From: an uncultured Burkholderiales bacterium
Lineage (GTDB): Bacteria; Pseudomonadota; Gammaproteobacteria; Burkholderiales; Burkholderiaceae_D
Assembly (NCBI GenBank): GCA_937872165.1
Contig: CALMOR010000202.1
Coordinates: forward strand, 4,344-24,595
Direction of reading: 5' to 3'
DNA length: 20,252 bases
Part shown: positions 1-6,593 of the stretch, piece after piece
Numbering within the stretch: the first letter of the stretch is position 1
How the letters are laid out: the number at the start of each line of letters is the position of its first letter
The notes under the pieces: generated by a model
Told to the model about the DNA's origin: nothing
What the model saw: only the letters and a program-made list of their open reading frames with translations
The model's database searches: none
Position numbers and translations under genes: made by a program

Positions 1-147
1 CGCCGCGACGGTCTCGGCCGGCGCTTCGCCTTCGCCACCGACCTTGGTCGCCTTGCGCAACGCCTTCTCCTGTTCCTTCTCCTGCTTCTTGCGTTGCTTC
101 GCCAAGTCCTTCTGGCGCTTCTCGTATTGGTAGTTGGGCTTGGCCAT
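1..147 (-). CDS. Small lysine/arginine/glutamate-rich protein, 5' part only
   Basis: The first 49 codons are present; the 3' end lies outside the window. The protein begins MAKPNYQYEKRQKD and continues with an almost uninterrupted run of K, R, E and Q to about residue 35, followed by a more acidic, alanine-rich tail. This gives a soluble, highly charged helix with no membrane segment or signal peptide. The start is supported by AAGGAG two bases upstream of the ATG on the minus strand. From memory, short MAKPNY-type proteins of this kind are common conserved hypotheticals in Proteobacteria, with no function known to me; nucleic-acid binding is possible from charge alone. It lies downstream of the methyltransferase gene, separated by 117 bp that hold a possible promoter, so it is probably transcribed independently. 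Confidence 0.75.
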   Translation of the reverse strand, partial: MAKPNYQYEKRQKDLAKQRKKQEKEQEKALRKATKVGGEGEAPAETVAA

Positions 148-211
148 GGGCTCCTTGCGGAAGGTATTCGAGGGAGGTCGCACGCCGCGAAAGCCGCGTC
201 CGGAACCTGCC

Positions 212-240
212 GTATTAGAACCTAGAACCCGGATTGTCGC
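212..240 (-). promoter_or_regulatory. Candidate sigma70 promoter for the small charged protein
   Basis: Read on the minus strand, GCGACA (235-240) and TAATAC (212-217) are 17 bp apart; TCTAAT two bases further upstream is an alternative -10. The predicted transcript start leaves a leader of roughly 55-60 nt before the ATG at 147. A tandem direct repeat of TAGAACC (216-229, plus-strand reading) overlaps the -10 region. The match is partial and based on sequence only. Confidence 0.35.
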
Positions 241-264
241 GAGAGCGCCGTACGGGCGACGCCA

Positions 265-804
265 TCAGACGAGTTCGAACCGGCCTCGACGAAGCGGACC
301 GGTCTCCTTCGTCTCGAGCGCGAGCAGGAACCGCTTGCGCTCGATCCCGCCGCCATAACCGGTCATCGACCCGTCGGCTCCGATCACGCGATGACAGGGC
401 ACGACGATCGAGACCGGGTTGCGGCCGTTGGCCAGACCGACGGCCCGCACCGCCTTCGGGTTGCCGACGCGCCGCGCCAGTTCGCCATAGCTGAGCGTCT
501 GCCCGTAGCCGATGGCCCGAAGCGCCTGCCACACCGATCGCTGGAACACGGTGCCGTCGAGGTCGAGCGGCAGGTCGAAGTCGACGCGCTCCCCGGCGAA
601 GTATTCGTCGAGCTGACGGCATGCCCGCTCGATGACGGCCCGACGTGCGCTGCCGTCGGCGACCGCCTCGGTCCAGCGCGGGTCGGGGCGTTCGGGCGCA
701 TGACGATGCGCGTCCATGTACAACGCGCGCAGGCCCCGGTCGGACGCGGCTAGCAGCAGCGGGCCGATCGGACTGTCGTGATGGAGCCAGGCGATCTCGT
801 TCAT
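265..804 (-). CDS. ogt: Methylated-DNA--protein-cysteine S-methyltransferase (Ogt/AGT)
   Basis: This 179-residue protein is a suicide DNA-repair enzyme that transfers the alkyl group from O6-alkylguanine to its own cysteine. The active-site motif PCHRVI is at residues 136-141, with C137 the acceptor, preceded by the DNA-recognition region (SYGELARRVGNPKAVRAVG, from about 105) that holds the helix-turn-helix and arginine finger. The N-terminal part matches the small ribonuclease-like domain of the family, and the length is typical of stand-alone Ogt. The start ATG overlaps the TGA of the upstream Ada-AlkA gene as ATGA, and GGAAG lies just before it, so translation is probably coupled. Together the pair covers phosphotriester, N-alkyl and O6-alkyl damage. 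Confidence 0.95.
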   Translation of the reverse strand: MNEIAWLHHDSPIGPLLLAASDRGLRALYMDAHRHAPERPDPRWTEAVADGSARRAVIERACRQLDEYFAGERVDFDLPLDLDGTVFQRSVWQALRAIGYGQTLSYGELARRVGNPKAVRAVGLANGRNPVSIVVPCHRVIGADGSMTGYGGGIERKRFLLALETKETGPLRRGRFELV

Positions 805-2378
805 GTGATGCTTCCTTCGCTGCGAGCGGCACGGCGAGCAGGCGCCTGCCACAAGGCGATGGCGGCGTACGCGCGCCAGGGTCGCCAGGCTTCGGAGCGC
901 CGCTCGAGGGCCGCTTCGGACGGCACGGCGTCCGACTTCATGAGGATGCCCCACGCCTTCCGCAGGCCGAGGTCGCCGGAAGGGAAGGCGTCGGGGTGAC
1001 GCAGCGCGCGCATCGCGATGTAGTGCGCGGTCCATGGCCCGATGCCCGGCACCGCGTCGAGCATCGCGACCGCGTCGTCGCACGACGTCCCCGGCGGCAT
1101 GTCGAGCCCGCCGTCCCGTGCGAAGCGGGCGAGTTCGCGGACCGTGCCGGCCCGGGACTTCGGCATCCCCACCGCCGCGATCTCGGCGAGGTCCGCATCG
1201 GCGAGCACGTCCGCGGTCGGAGCCGCGCGATCGAGGCCGACGAACGGCGTCGTCAGCGACCCGCCGAAGCGCAGCGCCAGGCGACCCGACAGCGTCGACG
1301 CGCCGGCGCCGCTGATCTGCTGGCCCAGCACGGCCCTCACCGCCAGTTCGAAGCGGTCCCACGCTCCCGGGCCGCGGATGCCCGACATCGCTTCGACCTC
1401 GGGCGCGAGCAGCGCGTCGGTCGCGAGGTGGCCCGCGATGCGCAACGGATCGGCGTCGAGGTCGAACAGCTCGCGCAGTCGTCGCGTCGCGTTCATCAGC
1501 ACCGGCAGCAGGCCCGCGGACAGCGTGACGACCAGCACGTTCGCGAAGCTGCGACGCATCGCCTGGCCGGCCGACGGCAACGTCACCGACAGCCAGCCCG
1601 AGACCGGGCCCGACGCGGACATCGACGACACGGTGCGGCGATACACGGCCACGCCGTCGATCCATTCGACCTGTTCCACGCAGGCCGTCGCGCGACCGGC
1701 CAGATAACGGGCGACCGTGTTCCAGTCGAACGGAGGCCGATACGACAGACGCAGCACGATGTCGCCGAGCGGATCGGGCGACGCCTCCGGGGCCGTCGCG
1801 CTCTCGGACGCAACGCCCGCGTCGCGACGCAGCGTCGACGGTGCCATGCGGTACTGGTCCCGGAACGCGGCGTTGAAGCGCCTCAGGCTGCCGAAGCCCG
1901 ACGCGAACGCGAGCTGCGTCATCGACAGTTCCGTCTCCTGCAGCAGCTTCTTGGCGGACAGCAGCCGATGCGTCTGCGCCACCTCGACCGGCGTCACGCC
2001 GAAGCGATCTAGCACGATGCGGCGGACCTGCCGGCTCGACAGGCCGATCTCCGCGGCGAGCGTCTCGACCGATCCTTCGTCGAGCGCCCCGCTCTGCAGC
2101 CGCGCGAAGATCGCTTCGGCGAGCGAGGTCTCGAAGTCGGCGCGGCCCGGTGCGAGCTCGGGACGGCAGCGGAGGCACGGACGGAAGCCCGCGTGCTCCG
2201 CGGCCGCGGCCGTCCGATAGAAGTCGCACGACGCGCGACGCGGCGTCCGCGCCGAGCACACGGGACGGCAGTAGATGCGCGTCGTCCGCACGGCCGTGAA
2301 GAAGTGACCGTCGAAGCGCGGATCGCGCGTGACCACCGCCCGATAGCAGCTGTCGTGATCGAGAGGGCCGGCATCCAT
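801..2378 (-). CDS. alkA: Ada-type regulator fused to AlkA DNA-3-methyladenine glycosylase
   Basis: A 525-residue three-part protein. Residues about 8-75 form the Ada zinc domain: C37, C41, C68 and C71 match the four zinc cysteines of E. coli Ada, where the first also accepts methyl groups from phosphotriesters. Residues about 85-186 are an AraC-type helix-turn-helix pair (LAAEIGLSSRQVRRI, then FASGFGSLRRFNAAFR). Residues about 205-515 are AlkA, with the helix-hairpin-helix VPGIGPWTAHYIAMR at 443-457 and a likely catalytic aspartate at D469 in SGDLGL. Family knowledge says such proteins excise 3-methyladenine and related bases and may activate their own operon once methylated. No Shine-Dalgarno precedes the ATG, but TATAAC lies 6 nt upstream, hinting at a leaderless mRNA. 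The 3' end overlaps ogt by four bases. Confidence 0.93.
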   Translation of the reverse strand: MDAGPLDHDSCYRAVVTRDPRFDGHFFTAVRTTRIYCRPVCSARTPRRASCDFYRTAAAAEHAGFRPCLRCRPELAPGRADFETSLAEAIFARLQSGALDEGSVETLAAEIGLSSRQVRRIVLDRFGVTPVEVAQTHRLLSAKKLLQETELSMTQLAFASGFGSLRRFNAAFRDQYRMAPSTLRRDAGVASESATAPEASPDPLGDIVLRLSYRPPFDWNTVARYLAGRATACVEQVEWIDGVAVYRRTVSSMSASGPVSGWLSVTLPSAGQAMRRSFANVLVVTLSAGLLPVLMNATRRLRELFDLDADPLRIAGHLATDALLAPEVEAMSGIRGPGAWDRFELAVRAVLGQQISGAGASTLSGRLALRFGGSLTTPFVGLDRAAPTADVLADADLAEIAAVGMPKSRAGTVRELARFARDGGLDMPPGTSCDDAVAMLDAVPGIGPWTAHYIAMRALRHPDAFPSGDLGLRKAWGILMKSDAVPSEAALERRSEAWRPWRAYAAIALWQAPARRAARSEGSIT

Positions 2379-2384
2379 GACGTC

Positions 2385-2413
2385 GTTATACGCGCGGGCC
2401 TGGTTGCCGACCA
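2385..2413 (-). promoter_or_regulatory. Candidate promoter giving a near-leaderless alkA transcript
   Basis: On the minus strand TATAAC (2385-2390) lies 17 bp from TGGTCG (2408-2413). The -10 matches consensus at five of six positions, the -35 at three. Only six bases separate the -10 from the alkA ATG, so a start at the usual distance would fall at or beside the initiation codon. A weak -35 would fit a promoter that needs an activator such as methylated Ada. Confidence 0.4.
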
Positions 2414-2491
2414 GCCGTTTTCGGACATCGAAGCCGGGCCGCCTGCGAGCCGGCGAGCACGTGCCGCGGAGGCGTTCTGCGACGATGCGGG

Positions 2492-2510
2492 AACGACGTT
2501 CGTTACTAAC
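2492..2510. repeat. Overlapping inverted repeats in the alkA / membrane-protein divergent region
   Basis: The 269-bp gap between alkA and the divergent membrane-protein gene holds AACGA-CGT-TCGTT (2492-2504) overlapping GTTACTAAC (2502-2510), in a locally AT-richer patch. A further perfect palindrome, CGATGCATCG, is at 2537-2546, next to TTACAAT (2551-2557), a possible -10. These could be operator or promoter elements. They are short enough to be chance, and neither resembles the E. coli Ada box. Confidence 0.25.
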
Positions 2511-2647
2511 TTTTGTGGATCGCGCGCACGTCGGCCCGATGCATCGCCCCTTACAATCGGCCGCTGCATCCGCGACCTCCGATCAATGCCCGCAGTCCCC
2601 TCGTCCATCGCCATCATCGCCATCGCCTCGATCCCCGCGCCGCGGCG

Positions 2648-4861
2648 ATGATCCTGTACGGCGTCACGATCGTCTGTTCCGCGTTCCTGCTGTTCCTCGT
2701 ACAGCCGATCGTCGCGAAGCAGATCCTCCCCTGGTTCGGCGGCTCGGCGGCCGTATGGACCGTCTGCGTCGTCTTCTTCCAGGCCGTGCTGCTCGCGGGC
2801 TACGCCTATGCGCACGGACTCGTGCGACGCGGCGGGCGCACGCAGGCCTTCTTGCACATCGCGCTGCTCGTGATCAGTCTCGCGAGCCTGCCGATCATCG
2901 CCTCGGCTTCGTGGAAACCACTGCCCGGCTCCGATCCGACGTGGCGCATCGCAGGTCTCCTCGCCGCGACCATCGGCCTGCCCTACTTCCTGCTGTCGTC
3001 GACCGGACCCCTGATGCAGAGCTGGGTCGCGAACGATCCGGCGCTCGCGTCGCGACGGGCAGGGGTCTATCGCCTGTTCGCGCTGTCGAACCTCGGCTCG
3101 CTGGTCGGGCTCCTCGCCTATCCGTTCGCCGTCGAGCCGTTCGCCAGTCTCGACCTGCAGGCATCGGCGTGGAGCGGCGCGTACGCGTGCTTCGTGCTGG
3201 TGTGCGGCGTCTCCGCATGGCGGGTCCGCGCACGCCGACCCGATGCACGCGAGGCGTCGGATCGACAGGGCGCGCCGTCCTTCGGCCGCTCGTCGTTCTG
3301 GCTCGCGTGCGCCGCGCTCGGGTCGATGCTGCTGCTCGCGGTGACCAACCACGTCACGCAGAACGTCGCATCGATCCCCTTCCTCTGGGTCCTTCCGCTC
3401 GCGCTCTACCTGCTGTCGTTCGTGATCGTGTTCGAGGGACGCGACGGACGCGGCTGGTACGTCCGTCGCTGGTGGCTCGCACCGGTCCTCGCCGCGGCCA
3501 TCGCGATGACGTGGGCGCTCGGCGCGAGCCGCGGCGTGCTGAACCTGTACGTGTCGCTGCCGATCTTCTGCATCGGCCTCTTCCTCTGCTGCGTGTTCTG
3601 CCACGGCGAGCTGGCCGCGACGAAGCCGAAGCCGGCGTATCTCACGCACTTCTACCTGTGTCTCTCGGCCGGCGGCGCGCTCGGCGGTCTCTTCGTCGCG
3701 CTGGTCGCGCCGCAGATCTTCACCAACTACTGGGAGACGCCGGGGGCGCTGGTCGGCTTGTCCGTGATCGCGGCGATCTCGTTGCGCGAACGCCGTCTGT
3801 CCGGATGGCTGGCGGGCATCGCGCTGGCGACCGTCGCGATCGCGGCCGTCTTCCTCGCCGGCGGCGGCAATTCGTTCGCGGCCGTCCGGAAGCTTTTGCC
3901 CGGCGGCGATGCGACCGGCGTCACGGTCGGGCTCGTCGTGATCGCAGCCGCCGCGCTGAGCGTCGCGACGTGGAAGCAGTGGCCCGTGGCGATCGTCGCG
4001 ACGGCGGTCGTCTGCACGGCCGTCTATGCGCATCGTTACTACGACTTCCTTTCGAAGGACACGTTGGTCGCGTCGCGCAACTTCTACGGCGCCCTGCGCG
4101 TGAAGGACAGCGGCAGCGGCACCGAGCAGCGGCGCGATCTGCTGCACGGCGTGATCCTGCACGGCGACCAATACCTCTCCGGCGACCGGCGACACGATGC
4201 GACGACCTACTACGGACCCGACTCCGGCATCGGCCTCGTGCTGCAGAAACTGCGGACCGCCGACGAGCAGGTCGACGTCGCGATGATCGGCCTCGGCACC
4301 GGAACGCTGACCGCGTGGGGAGAGGCCGGCGACCGCTACCGGATCTACGAGCTGAATCCCGCGATGGTGGAGATCGCGCAGCGCGACTTCACCTATCTGA
4401 CGGACAGCAAGGCGGACCTCGCGATCGTGCTCGGCGACGCGAGGCTGTCGATGGAGCGCGAGCTGCGCGACGGAACGGCCGTGCCTTTCGACGTCATCGC
4501 GGTCGACGCCTTCTCGAGCGATTCGATCCCGGTCCACCTCATCACGCGCGAAGCGCTCGATGTCTTCAGGCGACACCTGAAGCCCGATGGCGTGATCGCC
4601 TTCCACGTGTCGAACCGCTTCCTCGATCTCGCACCGGTCGTCGCGCAGCTCGCGGCCGACGCGGGCCTGATGGCGTTCAACGTCGTCGACAATCCGGACG
4701 ACGAGGTCGAGTACGCCGCATCGGACTGGGTCCTCGTCACGAACAACCGGGCCTTCGTCGACAGCGAGGCGATCCGCGCGCGACTCTCGTCGATCGATCC
4801 GATCCCGGGCCTTCCGATCTGGACCGACCAGTACAACAATCTCTTCAAGATCCTCAAGTAG
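2648..4861 (+). CDS. Membrane protein with C-terminal spermidine-synthase-like domain
   Basis: A 737-residue protein of the fused MFS-like/spermidine-synthase-like class. The N-terminal 460 residues hold about a dozen hydrophobic segments, beginning at residues 4-20 and 35-55, with the last ending near 461. The C-terminal part has a nucleotide-binding Rossmann fold: GLGTGTL at 548-554, the acidic residue E568 in YELNP, LGDARL at 595-600, and VDAFSSDSIPVHLIT at 619-633, the position of the catalytic-aspartate loop in polyamine synthases. It may transfer an aminopropyl group or bind decarboxylated S-adenosylmethionine at the membrane, but polyamine synthesis is not proven for this class. The start chosen puts the first helix at the N-terminus; in-frame upstream sequence is arginine- and histidine-rich and not protein-like, although no strong ribosome site precedes the ATG. 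The SET gene begins 27 bp downstream. Confidence 0.85.
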   Translation: MILYGVTIVCSAFLLFLVQPIVAKQILPWFGGSAAVWTVCVVFFQAVLLAGYAYAHGLVRRGGRTQAFLHIALLVISLASLPIIASASWKPLPGSDPTWRIAGLLAATIGLPYFLLSSTGPLMQSWVANDPALASRRAGVYRLFALSNLGSLVGLLAYPFAVEPFASLDLQASAWSGAYACFVLVCGVSAWRVRARRPDAREASDRQGAPSFGRSSFWLACAALGSMLLLAVTNHVTQNVASIPFLWVLPLALYLLSFVIVFEGRDGRGWYVRRWWLAPVLAAAIAMTWALGASRGVLNLYVSLPIFCIGLFLCCVFCHGELAATKPKPAYLTHFYLCLSAGGALGGLFVALVAPQIFTNYWETPGALVGLSVIAAISLRERRLSGWLAGIALATVAIAAVFLAGGGNSFAAVRKLLPGGDATGVTVGLVVIAAAALSVATWKQWPVAIVATAVVCTAVYAHRYYDFLSKDTLVASRNFYGALRVKDSGSGTEQRRDLLHGVILHGDQYLSGDRRHDATTYYGPDSGIGLVLQKLRTADEQVDVAMIGLGTGTLTAWGEAGDRYRIYELNPAMVEIAQRDFTYLTDSKADLAIVLGDARLSMERELRDGTAVPFDVIAVDAFSSDSIPVHLITREALDVFRRHLKPDGVIAFHVSNRFLDLAPVVAQLAADAGLMAFNVVDNPDDEVEYAASDWVLVTNNRAFVDSEAIRARLSSIDPIPGLPIWTDQYNNLFKILK

Positions 4862-4888
4862 TCCCTGTCCCTCACCGGCTCATCGACC

Positions 4889-5458
4889 ATGAAATCGTCC
4901 TCACCCTCTTCCACGAAGTCCCGCGCGAAGACCGCCGTCAAGACCGGGCGGGCAGCGCCCCTCGAGGCCCGGGCGAAGGCGACGCCGCGCTCGCGAATGC
5001 GCAATAGCAAGGCGATGGTGCGCACCTCGCCGATCCACGGCCGCGGCGTCGTCGCACGCATCCCGATCGCGGCCGGCGAGCGCATCTGCGAGTACGTGGG
5101 CGAGCGGATCGACTGGCCCGAGGCACTGCGCCGTCATCCGCACGACCCGGAACAACCCTTCCACACCTTCTACTTCAGCGTCGACGACGACACGGTGATC
5201 GACGGCAACGTGGGCGGCGACTTCTCGCGCTTCATGAATCATTCGTGCGAGCCCAATTGCGAGGCCGAACTCGTCGAAGGCAAGGAACGGATCCGCATCT
5301 TCATCCACGCGCTGCGCGACATCGAGCCCGGAGAGGAGCTGGTCTACAACTACGGGCTGTCGCTCGACGAGCGCTACACGCCGACGTTGAAGAAGCAGTT
5401 CGCCTGTCACTGCGGCAGCCCGAAGTGCCGCGGCACCATGCTGTCTCCGAAACGCTGA
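4889..5458 (+). CDS. SET-domain protein-lysine methyltransferase with post-SET motif
   Basis: A 189-residue protein. Residues 1-38 are a basic, serine-, alanine- and lysine-rich tail. Residues about 42-156 form a SET domain: GRGVVA and GERICEYVGE near the start, FMNHSCEPNC at 115-124 (N117 and H118 contact S-adenosylmethionine in the family), and GEELVYNYG at 148-156 with the catalytic-type tyrosine. A post-SET zinc motif C-x-C-x4-C follows at C173, C175 and C180. It is expected to methylate lysine side chains of a protein; the target is unknown, and the basic tail could bind DNA or be an automethylation site. Bacterial SET proteins are usually explained by exchange with eukaryotes. It probably shares a transcript with the membrane protein 27 bp upstream. 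Confidence 0.92.
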   Translation: MKSSSPSSTKSRAKTAVKTGRAAPLEARAKATPRSRMRNSKAMVRTSPIHGRGVVARIPIAAGERICEYVGERIDWPEALRRHPHDPEQPFHTFYFSVDDDTVIDGNVGGDFSRFMNHSCEPNCEAELVEGKERIRIFIHALRDIEPGEELVYNYGLSLDERYTPTLKKQFACHCGSPKCRGTMLSPKR

Positions 5459-5465
5459 ACGGCAC

Positions 5466-5493
5466 TTGCCGACGCCGGGGGCCGGCCTATACT
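5466..5493 (+). promoter_or_regulatory. Sigma70-type promoter for the small lipoprotein
   Basis: TTGCCG (5466-5471) and TATACT (5488-5493) are 16 bp apart, the best consensus match noticed in this window. The start would be near 5500, giving a leader of about 110 nt before the ATG at 5610. The promoter begins only eight bases after the SET-gene stop codon, so the lipoprotein can be expressed independently of the genes upstream. Confidence 0.6.
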
Positions 5494-5500
5494 CGTTCGC

Positions 5501-5526
5501 GAGCATCGACGGGCAGGGCGATGCTC
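5501..5526 (+). repeat. Perfect hairpin at the predicted transcript start of the lipoprotein gene
   Basis: GAGCATCG (5501-5508) is the exact reverse complement of CGATGCTC (5519-5526) across a 10-nt loop. It lies at or just after the predicted start of the 5466-5493 promoter. It could be an operator at the start site or a 5' stem that stabilises the mRNA; the sequence cannot say which. Confidence 0.45.
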
Positions 5527-5609
5527 TTCCCGGCACCGGGCCGTCGTCGAAGCCGGGATCGATCCGCCGCATCGTTGCCCTGGCATCGTCCATCACCTGG
5601 GAGACCGTC

Positions 5610-5834
5610 ATGAAAGGCTTCGCGCTCATCGCAGCGATCCTCGCTGCATCCATCGCCGGCTGCGCTTCGGCGCCGCAGGACACGCAGACCTCCGCCTACG
5701 ACTTCGACAAGGTCGCCCAGATCAACACGCGCGCGAAGGTCCGCGGCATCGAGGTCCAGTGGCTCAACTATCCGCGGAAGAAGCCGGCCGTCGCCGACGT
5801 CACGCCGTCGCTCGGCGAACCGAGCGGCACCTGA
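5610..5834 (+). CDS. Small lipoprotein of unknown function
   Basis: A 74-residue protein with a short signal peptide (MKGFALIAAILAASIAGC) ending in the lipobox IAGC, so C18 should be lipidated after cleavage by signal peptidase II. The mature part is only 57 residues, mostly polar, with an RGIEVQWLNYPRKK stretch at about 45-58, and shows no domain that I recognise. GGGAG is correctly placed before the ATG. It has its own promoter and a hairpin-type terminator, so it is probably monocistronic. It lacks a glycine at the second mature position and has A19, which fits outer-membrane sorting under the Lol rules, though that is inference. Confidence 0.8.
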   Translation: MKGFALIAAILAASIAGCASAPQDTQTSAYDFDKVAQINTRAKVRGIEVQWLNYPRKKPAVADVTPSLGEPSGT

Positions 5835-5845
5835 AGCCGCATCCT

Positions 5846-5873
5846 CGGGAAGTCCCGCGACGCGGGCTTCCCG
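5846..5873. terminator. Hairpin between convergent genes, likely terminator
   Basis: CGGGAAGTCCCGC (5846-5858) pairs with GCGGGCTTCCCG (5862-5873), giving 12 base pairs with one bulged T and a three-base loop. It sits in the 47-bp gap between the lipoprotein stop and the end of the convergent SRPBCC gene, so it could serve both strands. There is no T-run on either side, so efficiency without Rho is uncertain. Confidence 0.55.
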
Positions 5874-5881
5874 ATCCACCG

Positions 5882-6412
5882 TCAACGCATCGCGAGCGTC
5901 TTCAGGTTCGCGAGTCCGGCCGCGAAGTCGTTGCCGACGAGCTTGTCCATCGCGAGACCCATCCAGCGCATCATCGGGTTGTTGCCCAGATCGCCCTCGT
6001 TGCTCCACGACACGCGCGTGGTCGTCGCGGAGATCGGCTCGAACGTGATGAAGCCGGTCGCTGTGGTGCCGAAGTCGGGAAAGTAGAGGCTGTAGCCGAT
6101 CCGTCGTCCGGGGTCGGCCGACGTCAGCGTCATCTGGCCGCGGCCTTCGCTCTTGCTCTGCCAGCTCCACTGCGCACCCGTCCCCGCCGGCGGCCCCGAA
6201 TAGACGATCTCCATGTTCGGGTCGCGCCGGTTCCACGCGGACCACTGCTGCCAGGTCCTCACTTCGGCCACGAGCGGATAGATCTTCGACGGCGGTGCAT
6301 CGATGTCGATCGACCGCGCCACGTTGTAATGGGACGGCAGGACGTAGGCCACCGCGACCAGCACCACCACGAGTGCGACGAGCGCGAACAGGGTCCGCTT
6401 GACGATCTTCAT
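5882..6412 (-). CDS. Membrane-anchored SRPBCC (START-like) protein
   Basis: A 176-residue protein with one N-terminal hydrophobic helix at about residues 8-26, then a START/polyketide-cyclase-type SRPBCC domain. The domain begins YNVARSIDIDAPPSKIYPLV, with a following WQQWSAWNRRDPN block that is usual in the family, and ends in the long helix MRWMGLAMDKLVGNDFAAGLANLKTLA. The fold makes a hydrophobic cavity for a lipid or small ligand, and the anchor would place it outside the inner membrane. The ligand is unknown. GGAGGAG precedes the chosen ATG; longer upstream reading is not protein-like. It diverges from the S41 peptidase across a 181-bp control region. Confidence 0.82.
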   Translation of the reverse strand: MKIVKRTLFALVALVVVLVAVAYVLPSHYNVARSIDIDAPPSKIYPLVAEVRTWQQWSAWNRRDPNMEIVYSGPPAGTGAQWSWQSKSEGRGQMTLTSADPGRRIGYSLYFPDFGTTATGFITFEPISATTTRVSWSNEGDLGNNPMMRWMGLAMDKLVGNDFAAGLANLKTLAMR

Positions 6413-6447
6413 GAGGCTCCTCCGTATCCACGAAACCTTCGCGGCCG

Positions 6448-6476
6448 ATGGTAGGCGGGCTCCCGGCTCGCGACAA
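6448..6476 (-). promoter_or_regulatory. Candidate promoter for the SRPBCC gene
   Basis: On the minus strand TTGTCG (6471-6476) and TACCAT (6448-6453) are 17 bp apart, with the -10 ending 35 bp before the ATG. The -35 falls inside the inverted repeat at 6462-6482, so a protein bound there would block polymerase. The match to consensus is moderate. Confidence 0.4.
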
Positions 6477-6482
6477 GCCGGG
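6462..6482. repeat. Inverted repeat over the SRPBCC -35 region
   Basis: CCCGGCT (6462-6468) and AGCCGGG (6476-6482) are perfect reverse complements across seven bases. The repeat overlaps the candidate -35 of the minus-strand gene, consistent with an operator but unproven. Confidence 0.4.
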
Positions 6483-6510
6483 CAGCGGCACGATGACGTT
6501 CGCAAGCGCG

Positions 6511-6529
6511 GCGTCGCGATCGGCGACGC
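6511..6529. repeat. Inverted repeat between the divergent promoters
   Basis: GCGTCGC (6511-6517) and GCGACGC (6523-6529) are perfect reverse complements separated by GATCG. It lies immediately upstream of the candidate -35 of the S41 peptidase gene. Confidence 0.35.
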
Positions 6530-6533
6530 GACC

Positions 6534-6562
6534 TGGAAGGCTTCGGCCGAAGCGGGCATAGT
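6534..6562 (+). promoter_or_regulatory. Weak candidate promoter for the S41 peptidase, with a palindromic spacer
   Basis: TGGAAG (6534-6539) and CATAGT (6557-6562) are 17 bp apart and match consensus at three and four positions. The perfect 14-bp palindrome GCTTCGGCCGAAGC (6540-6553) fills most of the spacer. A start near 6569 leaves a 25-nt leader and supports the ATG at 6594 rather than the GTG at 6561. Confidence 0.3.
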
Positions 6563-6593
6563 GAGCGCCGCGCCGTCGACTCCTCTCGTCCCG

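Noticed and set aside
2009..4606. Minus-strand open frame of 865 codons opposite the membrane-protein gene
   Set aside because: Its product is dominated by R, D, E and H with no hydrophobic core, as expected from the antisense of GC-rich codons. The plus strand has clear helices and catalytic motifs, and the frame also runs antisense to the alkA start region.
6561..6593. GTG at 6561 as an earlier start of the S41 peptidase
   Set aside because: It would overlap the candidate -10 and put eleven non-basic residues before the lipoprotein signal; the ATG at 6594 gives a normal signal peptide. Not fully excluded.
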